DNA from: Osedax fenrisi
Lineage: Eukaryota > Annelida > Polychaeta > Sabellida > Siboglinidae
NCBI GenBank assembly: GCA_964019155.1
Contig: OZ025240.1
Location: 82,153,090-82,217,089 of the forward strand
Reading direction: 5' to 3'
Length of the DNA: 64,000 bases
The notes beneath the pieces were generated by a model. It did not search any database. It saw nothing but the letters and a program-made list of their open reading frames with translations, and was not told the DNA's origin. Position numbers and translations under genes: made by a program. Of the stretch, positions 1 through 10,413 are shown piece by piece; the stretch's first letter is position 1, and each line of letters opens with the position of its first letter.

Positions 1-2777
1 GTATCGCGAATGTTTCTAGAGTAGTTCTTCAGTTCAAGAATGTTGCAGAGATAGTCTGGATAACCACAGTGTAAAGCTATATGAGTAGTTAATAGCAATT
101 TGTATATTATTCTGTATTTTATTGGCAACCAGTGCAGTTCTTTCATTTTAGCAGTGACTGACTCATGAGAGGATTTAGGCATATTGAATATTATACGGAT
201 CGCTCTTCTTTGAATTTTATTGAGTTTACTGAGGTGCGATTCTGGAAGTTCTACTAGGAGGAGGTTGCAGTAATCAAGATGCGATAATACAAGATTTCTT
301 ACTAAAGCTTCACATGCTTTTTTTGTTATAGATGGTCTTATTTGTCTGATGTTATATAATGAGTAGTTGGCAATTTTGAAAATTTTGTCAATATGGAATT
401 TGAAATTCAGGTTGGGATCTATTATGAAACCAAGATTTCTGACAGGAGTATTACAGTTTATATTTAAATCATATAAGTTTATCAACGATGGTAGTGATGT
501 AGTGTTGATATGATTATGTATTAATAATAATTCAGTTTTGCTCATGTTTATACTCAATGAGTTGGATGAGTACCAGTGTTTAATTTCATTCAGACATGTA
601 TTCATTTTATTTATTACTGATGGTAGATTCTCTATTCGGTCAGTTTCCATATAAATCTGTAAATCATCCGCGTACATGTGGTATTTAATATTATGTTTTA
701 GTAGGATTTCATGGATAAGGTCTATACATATGTTAAATATGATGGGTCCGAGGACAGAGCCTTGTGGGACTCCATATTTTAACTGACATATTTTTGATCT
801 GGTATTATTTATTTTTATTTCAAAGGTTCTATCACTAAGGAACGATGAAAACCATTTTAACGCAGTTCCTGCAAGGCCTATAATTTCTAGTCGACGGATT
901 ATGAGTTGATGGTTTAAAGTATCAAATGCAGAGGAAAGGTCTATCAATGCAAGAATCGTAATCCGCCTATTATCTGTGGACATAAGTAACTCATTAGTTA
1001 CCATTGTTAAGGCAGTTTCTGTTGATTTGTGCTTCCTATATGCGCTTTGTAGTGGGTTAAGTTTATTATGGTCGGTAAGGAATTCAGTGAGTTGTTCAGA
1101 AACAATTTTTTCCAGTACTTTTGAAAGACATGATAGTTGTGAGACTGGACGATAGTTTGATAGTACATTTTTATTCAATGTGGGCTTTTTAAGTATAGGT
1201 ATGATTATTGCCTTTTTCATAGATGAAGGGACAATTCCTTCATTTAGGGATACTATAATGGCCTCATGAATAGATTCAAGTATATTGGGAGATATAATGT
1301 GAAGCAGCTTGGTTGGTATAGGATCGGTTGGAGAGTTTTTCTTAAAGTTTAAGATTAGCTTTAGCAAATAACTTTGAGAGGGAGGGTGTATAATGTCAAA
1401 TAATGAAAATTCTTCTGTAAGTGATGGTTTTGCTGGTAATAATATTGAAGGAAGCTTATTAATTATATTAATGACTTTTTCTTCAAAGAAGTCACAGAAT
1501 TTAGTTGCTAGGATTGCATCTGGTATGTCAGGTAAGGGTTTATCTATAGTTTTACGACCAAGTAGCGAATCAGTAATCTGATACATTTCTTTACTTGTTG
1601 TAGTGTTAGAGCTTAAAATGTCAGAAAAGTATTTTGATTTGGATTGTCTTAGTGAATTAGTATAATAGTTGCGTTGTGTAGTGTAGAGCAGTGTGTTGTA
1701 TGATGTTTGATTTTTATTCATAGTTTTCTCTAGTATTCTTAGTTTCTTTTTAATAATTTTTAGGTCATTTGAGAACCATGGGGATAGAGGGTGACAAGGT
1801 ACAGTAATGATTTTTTCTGGAGCCAATTGGTTTATCATAGTTTCAAGGTCTGAGTTTAAGTTATTGAAATTGTATACATTTCGATTCTCTCTTGTTTTAA
1901 TTAACATAAATGTGTCAGTAAAAGTGCTTGGTGTGATTTTTTTGAACTGTCGTACTATAATTTTCCGAGGATGCACTTTGTGGTTATGTATTGGTATTGT
2001 AAAGTTTATAGAATAATGATCAGTAATTAATGATCCTTTGTATGGTTGTAAAATTAATTTGCAGTCTGATGGCGTAATAACTAAATCAAGTGTGTTTCCT
2101 CCGATATGAGTTGGGAAGTTTATATATTGTTTGAGATTAAGCATTTCAAGACTATGCATTAAAGATATTGATGCTGGAGTTTGCTGATTGATATAAATAT
2201 TGAAATCACCCAAGATTATGGTATTTGATGTATGAATATTACTTATAATTTCAAAGAATTCATTGATGAATGTGTCCATTTTTGATAGGGGTGGTCTATA
2301 TAGTACAATCAGATCAAAATGCGTTGAACTATTGTCATTGAAGCAGCAGTGAATAGATTCAAAAGATTGGTAAGTTCCTAGAGTCTTGGATATTAAGCGA
2401 ATAGGTTTACGTGTCAATATGCCTACACCACCGCCATGGTTTAGTGATCCTCTCGGATTATGATAAAAATTGAATTTGTTTCGGGTTAGCTCATTTATTT
2501 TTGCTTGATCGTCAATATTTAGCCAGGTTTCAGTTATAGCTAGGATGTCAATATTATCAGTGTCAATTATATCATTTATAAATCCAATTTTGTTTCTAAC
2601 CGATCTGGCATTAATAAGAGTCACATTAGTAAAATTTCTAGTGGTTTTTAAGGTTATCTTCTTGGCTGTATTGGAGTTGTTTAATATAGGTGGTGTTACT
2701 GATCTCTCCTTATCGGAAGAGAAACCACCTTTAAATTTAGTAAGGGTGTCCCGCGTAGAGTAAAAAATATTGAGTCG
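1..2777 (-). CDS. LINE ORF2: APE endonuclease plus reverse transcriptase, partial at the C-terminus
   Basis: Reading the minus strand in the frame whose plus-strand triplets start at multiples of three, I see no stop from 2777 down to the left edge, about 925 codons. N-terminal endonuclease motifs include NARSV, AITETWL, GGGVGIL, LYRPP, GDFNIY, a GGNTLDLVI block and the terminal TDH (family usually SDH). The reverse transcriptase core has GVPQGSVLGP at about 733-762 and the catalytic YADD at 663-674. A C-terminal LDYCN / LHWLPI region follows. No methionine precedes the endonuclease domain in this frame, so translation probably starts by re-initiation or by frameshifting from ORF1. ORF2 overlaps the extended ORF1 by about 80 bases. 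The protein would nick target DNA and reverse-transcribe the element's RNA. The C-terminal end is outside the window. Confidence 0.9.
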
Positions 2778-3529
2778 TTAGTGTTTGATTCATTATCGGC
2801 TTTGGCCATAGATTTGAATTTATTAAGTTCTTCTCTTTGTATCAGATTATAGTCATCAGAAAAGTGAAGTGATGAGAAGGCGGAATCTTTAAGTTGCCTT
2901 AGATTTTCATAGATATTTTGTTTTTCAGAGATTTATTCATATGTAATTTTAACAATACGTTTACTAACTTTATATTTTGAATTTACTTTTCCAAGTCTCA
3001 CGTATTTTGATGGAATCTTGCAGTGTAAGGTATCTTTGTAGAGTCCAGCAAGGTATTTTTCAAGATCAACATCATCAGGAATGCCATGTATGATGTGATT
3101 ATATTCTCTAGTGTCCTTTGCCTCTGAGATTGTTTGTCTGGTTAATTCAGTTATAATAAATTTGGTAGAAGGAATCTTTTTTTCAAAATCATTCATTTTA
3201 TTAGTAATCTCTGCATAACTAGACTTTGTATTTTCGATGTCAGATTTTCTTTCTTTTTCAGAATCAGTTAATATCTTGTCAATTTTGATCTCAAGATTAT
3301 TTAGTTTTACTTCAATTTTACTACTAATAGTAGAACATTTTTTGCAGTTCCATAGAACTCCACTGCATTGGAAATCGCTAATTACCTTGATAGCATCAAT
3401 TGTTAATTTGTGACAATTTTCACAAAACCATAAATTGCACGAATCACATGATAATACTTCGTTTTTTGTTGTTTTTCTACAACCATCACATTTAGTGCTT
3501 ACCATACTAAAAAGGAAACACTTGTTCAA
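2696..3529 (-). pseudogene. LINE ORF1: PHD-like zinc-finger protein with one premature stop
   Basis: The ATG at 3529 opens a 198-codon frame ending at a TAA (2933-2935). An alternative start, MVSTK, lies eight codons in. The N-terminus has a cysteine-rich PHD-like finger: CDGC, CDSC, CENCHK, then CKKC. A charged, probably coiled-coil stretch follows (LNNLEIKIDKI and onward), then a conserved C-terminal region. Past the TAA the same frame stays open for another 78 codons, including DSAFSSLHFSDD and SIFFTLRGTP, to a TAA at 2696-2698. The family normally has an RNA-binding ORF1 product of this longer size, so the internal TAA looks like a recent point mutation. Readthrough is possible but unsupported. 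Confidence 0.8.
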
Positions 3530-3530
3530 A

Positions 3531-3930
3531 CTACCTAAGCTAATTCTAAACTATAATAAATACGTTTTTTAATACTTTTTAAATAAATAAATAAATATGT
3601 TGTTTACCAAAGATATGAATACCATATATACCAAAGATGTATGAATAATAATATTATAAATTATAATTTATAATCAATCAGACTTAAAATCTCTTAAAAT
3701 ATCACTAATTTATAATTAAATTTATTCAATGTATACATTTATAAGTGGATAATAATTAAATTCAGGGTTGTTCGGTTTTTTGGACAAGTTTTTTTTTTTT
3801 TTAATCATTTTTTTTAATATATTTATTTTTTTTAAATTATACAATTATTATTATATTAATATCATGTGGAATAAATGTAAGGAAATTGTAGATTATAGTA
3901 GATATTTCGTAGGGCAAAATGCAGACAATC
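3531..3930. other. AT-rich intergenic stretch with a hAT-like terminus
   Basis: No gene is visible. At 3764-3783 the motif CAGGGTTGTTCGGTTTTTTG occurs, the same terminal sequence seen around 33.67 and 34.95 kb, so one end of a hAT-like MITE is probably present. Poly-T and poly-A tracts follow. Confidence 0.5.
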
Positions 3931-3939
3931 ATTGTATAT

Positions 3940-4520
3940 ATGCTATTATGATGCTATTATGATGCTATTATGATGCTATTATGAGTCTATTACTCTTTAC
4001 TTGGTAAGACTCATAATAGAATATCTAATATCCTCAAATGTTTACATTGTGCTATTATTCTGTTATTATGTTGCCATTAAATGTATATTATGCTGCTATT
4101 AAATTGTCTATCTATTATATTGCCATTAAAAGTCTATTTGCTATTATTATGCTGCTATTAATTTTCAAAGTATATTATGCTGATAGTATGTTGCTATTAT
4201 TAGAAGAGCTATATAATAGCAGCATAATATACTTTTAAAATTAATAGCAGTATAATAATTAGTTATTATTATACTGCTATTAATTTAAAAAGTATATTAT
4301 GCTGCTATTATATAGCTCTTCTAATAATATTATTAATAGCATAATAATAGCATAATAGACTTTAAATAGCAACATAACAGCAGCATAATAGCATGCAAAA
4401 TTAATAGCAGCATAATAGACATTTAATGGTAACATAATAGAAGCATAATAGCACAATGTAAACATTTTAGGATATACATATATATGCTATTATGCTGCTA
4501 TTATGAGGCTATTACTGTTT
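3940..4520. repeat. Long palindromic foldback made of GCTATTAT-type subrepeats
   Basis: An imperfect inverted repeat is centred near 4252. The sequence from 4038 (ATGTTTACATTGTGC) is mirrored by its complement ending at 4465. Both arms translate outward into nearly the same 61-66 residue frame (MFTLCYY...LLEELYNSSIIYF) on opposite strands, which is a consequence of the palindrome and not evidence of a gene. Arms of about 210 bases are built from degenerate GCTATTATG units; similar direct units flank it at 3940-3985 and 4483-4510. It could be a foldback transposon or an expanded palindrome. Confidence 0.85.
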
Positions 4521-4524
4521 TCTG

Positions 4525-5434
4525 TGTATATGACATAAATGACAATATATGATATTTTCTAATGACTATGTAAACATTTAATTTTACTGTTGATTATCAT
4601 GTTTAAAGTTCTGAATATCCTAATCTATTTTATTGATTTATATTTTATCTGACTTCTAGTTTTCTCCAGAAGTTTTGGGATGGAATCTATAGTATAGATT
4701 CTATATAGTAATCTATATACTAACTGCTTATTTTACTTAAAAAAAGGGTGAAATACATGAATATTTCGTATACATTTACATACAAATATTCCTAAATGAA
4801 ATATGAAAGAAAATGTTCTAAATTTGAGACATTTGTATCAAAATACATAATGATATAGCAATACAAATTCAATGTCATGAACATCGGTATGATTTCAATC
4901 AAATTTCAGACAACAATATATATGATAATACATTAAACTATGTAAAATATATGCTTATTATATACCCATGTATCTATATTCTAGGTATGAAATAGTAAAT
5001 AACCTTCAAATTTATTATTGAAGTAAATCATATTTATTTATATTTAATATCTGGAATCTAATTATAGATATCACATATATATATATATATATATAATCCT
5101 GATTCTTAATTAATTTATAATATAATATTGTGTACATAAGTATATGTATTTATTTACGAAGAGTGTATACAGTTTATTTCCTTATTAAACAGTATACAAT
5201 GAAAACACATTAATGTAGGTATCTGTTTCGTACAATAAAACCTGGTAGAAGGCATGTAGAATGATGTGTGTACATTGTTTAAGTGCTACGTAAGTATACA
5301 CAAAGATTAATACATATATATTCTGAGTTACTATAAACGACTACTGTAATGTTCTTTAAACATAATAATTATTAATAAAATTGACGAAATCGGATCGATT
5401 TATATATCTGGAATAGAGCTCATAGAAAAAAATA
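4525..5434. other. AT-rich intergenic stretch
   Basis: No exon, RNA gene or clear repeat is recognised apart from a short (TA)n at about 5073-5092. A first exon of SELENOF encoding the signal peptide would be expected somewhere upstream of 5758. I could not identify one here. Confidence 0.5.
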
Positions 5435-5715
5435 CCTGCTTAGCTCAGTTGGCTAAGGTGTTGTACACACAGGTTATAGGACACGTGTTAAATCCCTGAA
5501 CGGACCACTAAAATATGTACTAATATAATATCTAGAAGTGATTTTATATAATTTTGTATACAAAAGTATCGACTCTAGTTAACAGTTTTAACTTAAAACC
5601 ATGGACGCCTTAACGTGAGCTATTCAAACGGATATTAGATCTATTTGGTTATAAGTACAAACTTCATCTAAGTTCCTTACGGGATGAAAGGACTCCACCG
5701 AAATAACAATAACTA
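5435..5715 (+). mobile_element. tRNA-derived SINE, family 1, full-length-like copy
   Basis: The head carries a tRNA-like A box (TAGCTCAGTTGGCTAAGG at about 5441-5458). A degenerate B box near 5482-5495 and a unique body follow. The 3' section, TTCATCTAAGTTCC, GATGAAAGGACTCCACC and an AATAACAATAAC tail, is shared with copies at 13.35, 38.64, 42.80, 54.53 and 60.11 kb. It ends just upstream of the first recognised SELENOF exon. Confidence 0.85.
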
Positions 5716-5757
5716 CAGGTCACAACTAATAACCCCCCCCCACCCCTTCGCGACCAG

Positions 5758-5946
5758 GTATGCGTTCAGACTACGGCCACCGAGCTCCTCTCGATAACGG
5801 AATGCCTCGACTACGGGTTCGACCTGAACTTCCTTCAGTGTTCCGCCTGCGATAAACTCGTCGACTTCAACCTGCAGCCGATGCAGGAGTCGTGTCACCA
5901 GTGCTGCAAGGACACCTATAAAGCTCTCAGCGAAAAGGCGAAGATG
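5758..5946 (+). CDS. SELENOF: SELENOF exon, cysteine-rich UGGT-binding part
   Basis: The acceptor CCAG at 5754-5757 follows a C-rich tract; an alternative acceptor twelve bases on (CAG at 5767-5769) keeps the same frame. The donor is ATG|GTAAAC at 5946/5947. The translation has ITECLDYGF, LQCSACDKLVDFNLQP and SCHQCCKD, matching the conserved cysteine pattern of SELENOF. Confidence 0.9.
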
Positions 5947-7543
5947 GTAAACACTATATTACAGTATAATATGCTAGCTATATAGTATATAATTGTGTGG
6001 GATTTCTTGGTTTAACAATTTAAGCCATGCTAAGGTTTAACGTAGGTAGTATACGGAGGCGTGACTTATTTCTAATATCGTATTGACTATCAGTCAACGT
6101 AAGTGATAACAGTTAATTAGACTTTAACTTATATAATTTATTAATAATAATTAAATTAGTTTATTTATGCTCGCACCTAATACTTCCATGATATTGGATA
6201 GAAAGATATTCATATAACTCATAGTATAGGTACTACCTATTAGGATGTATATCGAAGGGATATAGTCACTAGCATTACTTCATTTCTAGCATCGTAATAT
6301 ACAATATTTAATCTTATTTATATATCTCATTATTAATGGGAAAATATTAATATTTTCCCTTCTACTTGGATTAAATCTGAAGCATATTGCATTGAAGGCA
6401 GACTACTAAGTAGTTCTATCAGAGTAATACTATTAAATTATATTATAGTGAATAGTAATTTCTATTAGATCTAATTTAGTATAAATTAATAATTTATTTA
6501 AATAGTTTAAATAACAAAATAATTGTAAGTCATATAAACAAATATTTATATTATTTAACCTATTTAAATGTAAAATTATATTAAATACTATTAAAATCTT
6601 AATTACTTTAAGATAAAGCATTTAATTCTTACTTATATTAGATCTTATTAGCTAGTATATATTATTCTGTATTACTGTATTAGCTAACTTGTATACAACT
6701 GACTATAGTCAGTTATTTAGCTATATTCACCATTAGTCCACCATCAACATCAAGTTATCACATCCTATTATCTCACTACTACAGCACTAACATATTATTT
6801 TTATCATCATTCAATTATATAAATATAATTTAATATTAAATAATAATGAACATAAATTGTATTATTATTCATATTTCTCTTATTCTAAATTCACTTTTTA
6901 ATACATCACCATATAATTAATATTACATGTACTGATAACACAAATATATACATACCTACGAGATTGTATGACCACTACACTGATGTTTATACAAAGACCG
7001 CTCCTCCACTATTACTAGGTACCATACGCAGAGTTGGTGATCTGCAAATGAAAGTTGGGCCGCTATGATCAGATAGCGGGTTTGTAACACACATTCTATA
7101 TATACATATATAATATTTATAAGTTCGAATTATGTATAAATATAATAAAAACTTATTATATTACATATTATATAGTTTATATATTACATATTTTTACTAA
7201 ATTTAAAAATATTTAAATACAATATTATATTTATTTATATATTCATATGTATATTATATATTTCAAATTCAATATATATCGTATCACATATTCTACATAT
7301 ATACCATCCTAATCGTAACGTGAATGCATACACGACCAGCACACTAATACTCGCCCTATCGCAGCCTTTGTACGAGAGAAGGCGTCGCCTTGGAGCGGGT
7401 TCTCGGTGAAGTACGTGGGCGGGGCTAACCCCGAACTACGGCTCCTCGACGAGAACCGCCGCGAGATCGACGTCCTCAACATCGAGAAGTGGAACACCGA
7501 CTCCATCATTGACTTCATGACCGAACGAGTCATCAAACAATAG
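5758..7543 (+). CDS. SELENOF: SELENOF (15-kDa selenoprotein), three of its exons
   Basis: SELENOF is an ER-resident thioredoxin-like selenoprotein that partners UGGT in glycoprotein quality control. Three plus-strand exons join in phase: 5758-5946, 7019-7079 and 7365-7543. The first carries the cysteine-rich UGGT-binding segment (LQCSACD, FNL, CHQCC). The second carries the redox motif written CK-TGA-KLGR, with the in-frame TGA at 7049-7051 where the family has selenocysteine (CGUKLGR in vertebrates). The third carries FVRE, KYVGG, LRLLDEN, IEKWNTDSI and the stop TAG at 7541-7543. Introns are 1072 and 285 bases with GTAAAC and GTTTGT donors. The signal-peptide exon was not found. A SECIS-like hairpin lies 274 bases after the stop. 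The exon codons are GC-rich against an AT-rich background, which supports selection on coding sequence. Confidence 0.9.
7019..7079 (+). CDS. SELENOF: SELENOF exon with selenocysteine TGA
   Basis: This 61-base exon lies between TACTAG|GTACCA and GCGG|GTTTGT. It reads VPYAELVICK, TGA (7049-7051), KLGRYDQIA. The TGA sits exactly at the family's Sec position, flanked by C upstream and KLGR downstream, and the frame joins cleanly to exons on both sides. Confidence 0.88.
7365..7543 (+). CDS. SELENOF: SELENOF terminal exon
   Basis: The acceptor is CGCAG|CC; the first two bases complete an alanine codon. The translation includes AFVREKASPW, VKYVGGANPELRLLDEN, IEKWNTDSIIDF and ends RVIKQ-stop. This matches the C-terminal thioredoxin-like half of the family. 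Confidence 0.92.
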
Positions 7544-7654
7544 ACAACCACTATTGTTATCTCTGTTCATCGTTCCGGTGTTACTATTTATTACTACCTC
7601 CCCACCACCAACACGCTACAACCGCGGCTATATTCGTATCGGTTACGATAGGTT

Positions 7655-7749
7655 GGGTGTGTTTTAATAGCGGGAAAGATGGTTCAGTGGTCAGTTAACA
7701 CTACTGTAGCCTGTCTCTGACCAACTTTCCCGCTACCTAAAGCACACCC
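7655..7749 (+). other. 95-nt near-perfect hairpin in the SELENOF 3' region
   Basis: Positions 7655-7678 pair with 7725-7749 almost completely (GGGTGTG...GCGGGAAAG against CTTTCCCGC...CACACCC). A second internal stem (TGGTCAG / CTGACCA) sits above it. It could be a small MITE or a structured 3' UTR element. It lacks the SECIS ATGA/GA core. Confidence 0.6.
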
Positions 7750-7817
7750 TAGTAACTAAGGAATACGTGGTGTGCTAATCAGAAGCCCCCGTCACCACCA
7801 CCCCCACCCCTATTGTT

Positions 7818-7888
7818 GTAGTATCACGTATGACGACGTACGATTAAACCATTAACTTGGCGTCGCACGTTTGAGGTTAAGATACTAC
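7818..7888 (+). promoter_or_regulatory. Candidate SECIS element of SELENOF
   Basis: SECIS hairpins in 3' UTRs recruit SBP2 so that UGA is read as selenocysteine. Here an 8-bp base stem GTAGTATC (7818-7825) / GATACTAC (7881-7888) encloses ATGA at 7830-7833 and TTGAG at 7871-7875, as expected for the non-Watson-Crick quartet. An upper helix (7836-7843 with 7863-7870, one mismatch) carries an apical AAA (7846-7848), 12 bases after ATGA, the usual spacing. The quartet is slightly asymmetric, so folding software should confirm it. Confidence 0.65.
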
Positions 7889-7929
7889 CGATGAGGTGCT
7901 GGCGATGGTGACACCTGGCTTCAGCCTAT

Positions 7930-9320
7930 TAGCACACACACACTCCTGCGTTCACATTATTCATGTGTGTATAGTGAATATTATATTTATCAACGAAATT
8001 AATAAATTATATTAAATAATATTTCGGCTAGCCTATATAATAATATAAAAATAATAAATAAATAGATATTAGGCGGTAATTTAGAGTTAATAAGTATTAT
8101 TTTAGATATGTTTAAATATAATTAGAACTTACAATATATTACTTATTATATATTTAATATAATTTTTACTAAATTTAAATAATATTTAAATACAATATTA
8201 TATTTATTTAAATATTAATTTTTGAAATATTATTTACTTTAAATATTTATGGTAATTTAATACCCAGAATATCATTAGACATACTAAATTGTATTTAGTA
8301 AATACACATGTATATTCAAACATTTTAATTATTTAATGACATAAACATAATTCTTAATATTTGTATAATTGTAAAATAATATTAGTAATACAAATTTATT
8401 TAATTTTTATATAAAATTAAGAATTTAAGGGAAATATTACATTGACTAGTTATTAACTTAACTTAATTATTTATATTATAAATTATTATTCATTTGTATT
8501 ATATAATAATAGTATACCGATTCTTTGTAATTTCAGATTATCATATTATTTATATAATACCAATGATAGTATATAATACTAAATTCAAAGCTAATATGAT
8601 AAATATTATGTGATTTCAAAAATAAATAATATCCCATTTAAAATTAAGAGAATTTAAATTTTATTTAATGTCTATATAGTATAATTTATTCTTACTTATA
8701 TTTTTATTAGTGATATATATATAACTGATTTGTATGAGATATATCTATATTAGACATTAAATTAATCCTTATATCTATTATATTATAATAATGTAATGAC
8801 TATATCATATACTATTATTATTATATATCCATATTTCAGATACTTCTGATTTTAATAGAATACAATAAATTATAGTTAATCTATTTCAAGCCTAACTCTA
8901 TTATAACAACAGCGATGTCATCAGTTGTATTTCTATATTAACTTTGCAATGATCAGTTGTTATATAAAATAAATATATTATATTATTATTGTATACAAAT
9001 AATGCAGATAAATAATACCACATAATAACAAATTACTATTACTTAGTATTATAATAAAGTAAATATATATATATTGTGCATATAAATGAAGATTATTACT
9101 ATGACGTACGTTATCTTCATTATAGTTTGGGTTAATTTTAGATTTCATAATAATTAATTCAAGCTATAATTATAAATAGATACACAACATAATTTAAAAA
9201 CTATACACAAAATTGAATGAATATTTCATTTTTACAACTATATTCACCCATTTATTACATCTAAATATCCATAAATAAATAGAATTAAACTAATATAGAT
9301 TACATTATCGTGTGTGTGTG
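7930..9320. other. AT-rich intergenic region
   Basis: No coding exon or RNA gene is seen. Composition is close to pure A/T with short local repeats. Confidence 0.5.
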
Positions 9321-9322
9321 TA

Positions 9323-9413
9323 CTAGTGATGTAAATGATACACACATCTAAAGCATGATGCAGTCTCAGTCTCAACTCGGCATTAAAAAGCTCTGTATTA
9401 TTTACATCACTAG
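9323..9413. mobile_element. Short MITE with CTAGTGATGTAAAT termini
   Basis: Inverted ends CTAGTGATGTAAATGAT and its near-complement ATTATTTACATCACTAG enclose about 60 bases. No clear target-site duplication is visible. The ends resemble hAT-type MITEs, but that is inference. Confidence 0.55.
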
Positions 9414-9719
9414 ATGAAATTTACATTATTATTCACTGAATCGCGAAGTTGGTGCAGATTATTTTTTTAAATTTATGTAAATGTGAAATATATAAAAATT
9501 AGTATTAAAATGTAATTTCAAAAAAGCATCATTTCGGCTTGGTAATATTTTGTAAGAGTCTCAACTCGGCTCGGGCTCGCTTGGCTAGTCTCGGTTTTTT
9601 TCCGAAAATGAAAGTCGTCTCTGAATCATTTAATTCACTATTGTATATCATAAACTGCATTAAGATCTACAGTGTGTGTACTGCCACCTACCTATAATGA
9701 AATGAACACTAGTCATCAC

Positions 9720-10405
9720 CAGGGTTGGAGTCAAATACAAATACATTTTTCTTAAAGAATTGAATATAAATACAAATATTTATTAAATTTGTATACAAAT
9801 ATTAACATACTACATATTAAATTACATTTTTATTATACCTCATATACATTTGCATTTCAAATCGCTCATCCTATATATATAATCGACATCTATCGGGTCT
9901 AAATATTTAATAATTAACTAAATGTATTCTTTTATATCATAAAATAATAATCCCTATACCAGAATGCATAATGAATTGAAATCTATTTAAAATATATTTA
10001 ATTATCTAAGAAAATCTATGAAATATAAAACTAAACAATAGACTGGTTGCTTGGGATATTATAAGTTATAATTTACAACACCTATATATTTTCTTTATAG
10101 AATATAAATTTACTTATATAGTATTCATAACATTATTTGTCTATTATATCATTTTTATTATTTAATAAATGTATTCTTTAATATAAAATTAATATAAGTG
10201 GTACATTTTTTGTTAATTTTTTTCCATTCATAAATCAATTGTTTAAATTCTACATTCTATTAAATTATTAATTTAACATATTTTTAAAAGTGTATTTGAT
10301 CAAATACAAATACATTACTGAATAATCAATATACTAATTCAAATACACAAAATCATCGTATTTAAATACAAATACACAAAATCAGCGCATTTGAGCCCAT
10401 CCCTG
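9720..10405. mobile_element. hAT-like MITE with 8-bp target-site duplication
   Basis: Terminal inverted repeats CAGGGTTGGAGTCAAATA (left) and the complement of CAGGGATGGGCTCAAATG (right) bound 686 bases of AT-rich, non-coding sequence. The 8-bp sequence GTCATCAC occurs exactly at both flanks (9712-9719 and 10406-10413). An 8-bp duplication and CAGGG ends are hallmarks of the hAT superfamily. No transposase is present. Confidence 0.88.
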
Positions 10406-10413
10406 GTCATCAC

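Larger units (their letters stand above)
1..3530 (-). mobile_element. CR1/L2-like non-LTR retrotransposon (LINE), truncated by window edge
   Basis: Minus-strand LINE with two overlapping reading frames: ORF1 with a PHD-like zinc finger, then ORF2 with an APE-type endonuclease and a reverse transcriptase. The order and the LHWLPI-type C-terminal block near positions 100-150 are typical of the CR1/L2 group, but the exact clade is inferred from motifs only. The 3' end lies beyond position 1. The 5' end is not resolved; a short (AAAT)n-like stretch at about 3583-3597 lies just upstream of ORF1. The open ORF2 suggests a recent insertion. Confidence 0.9.

Noticed and set aside
1393..2763. Plus-strand frames of 62-72 codons
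   Set aside because: They are antisense shadows of the intact LINE ORF2.
4038..4465. Two 61-66 codon frames on opposite strands with similar peptides
   Set aside because: They are mirror products of the palindrome and are made of low-complexity GCTATTAT units; there is no start context or domain.
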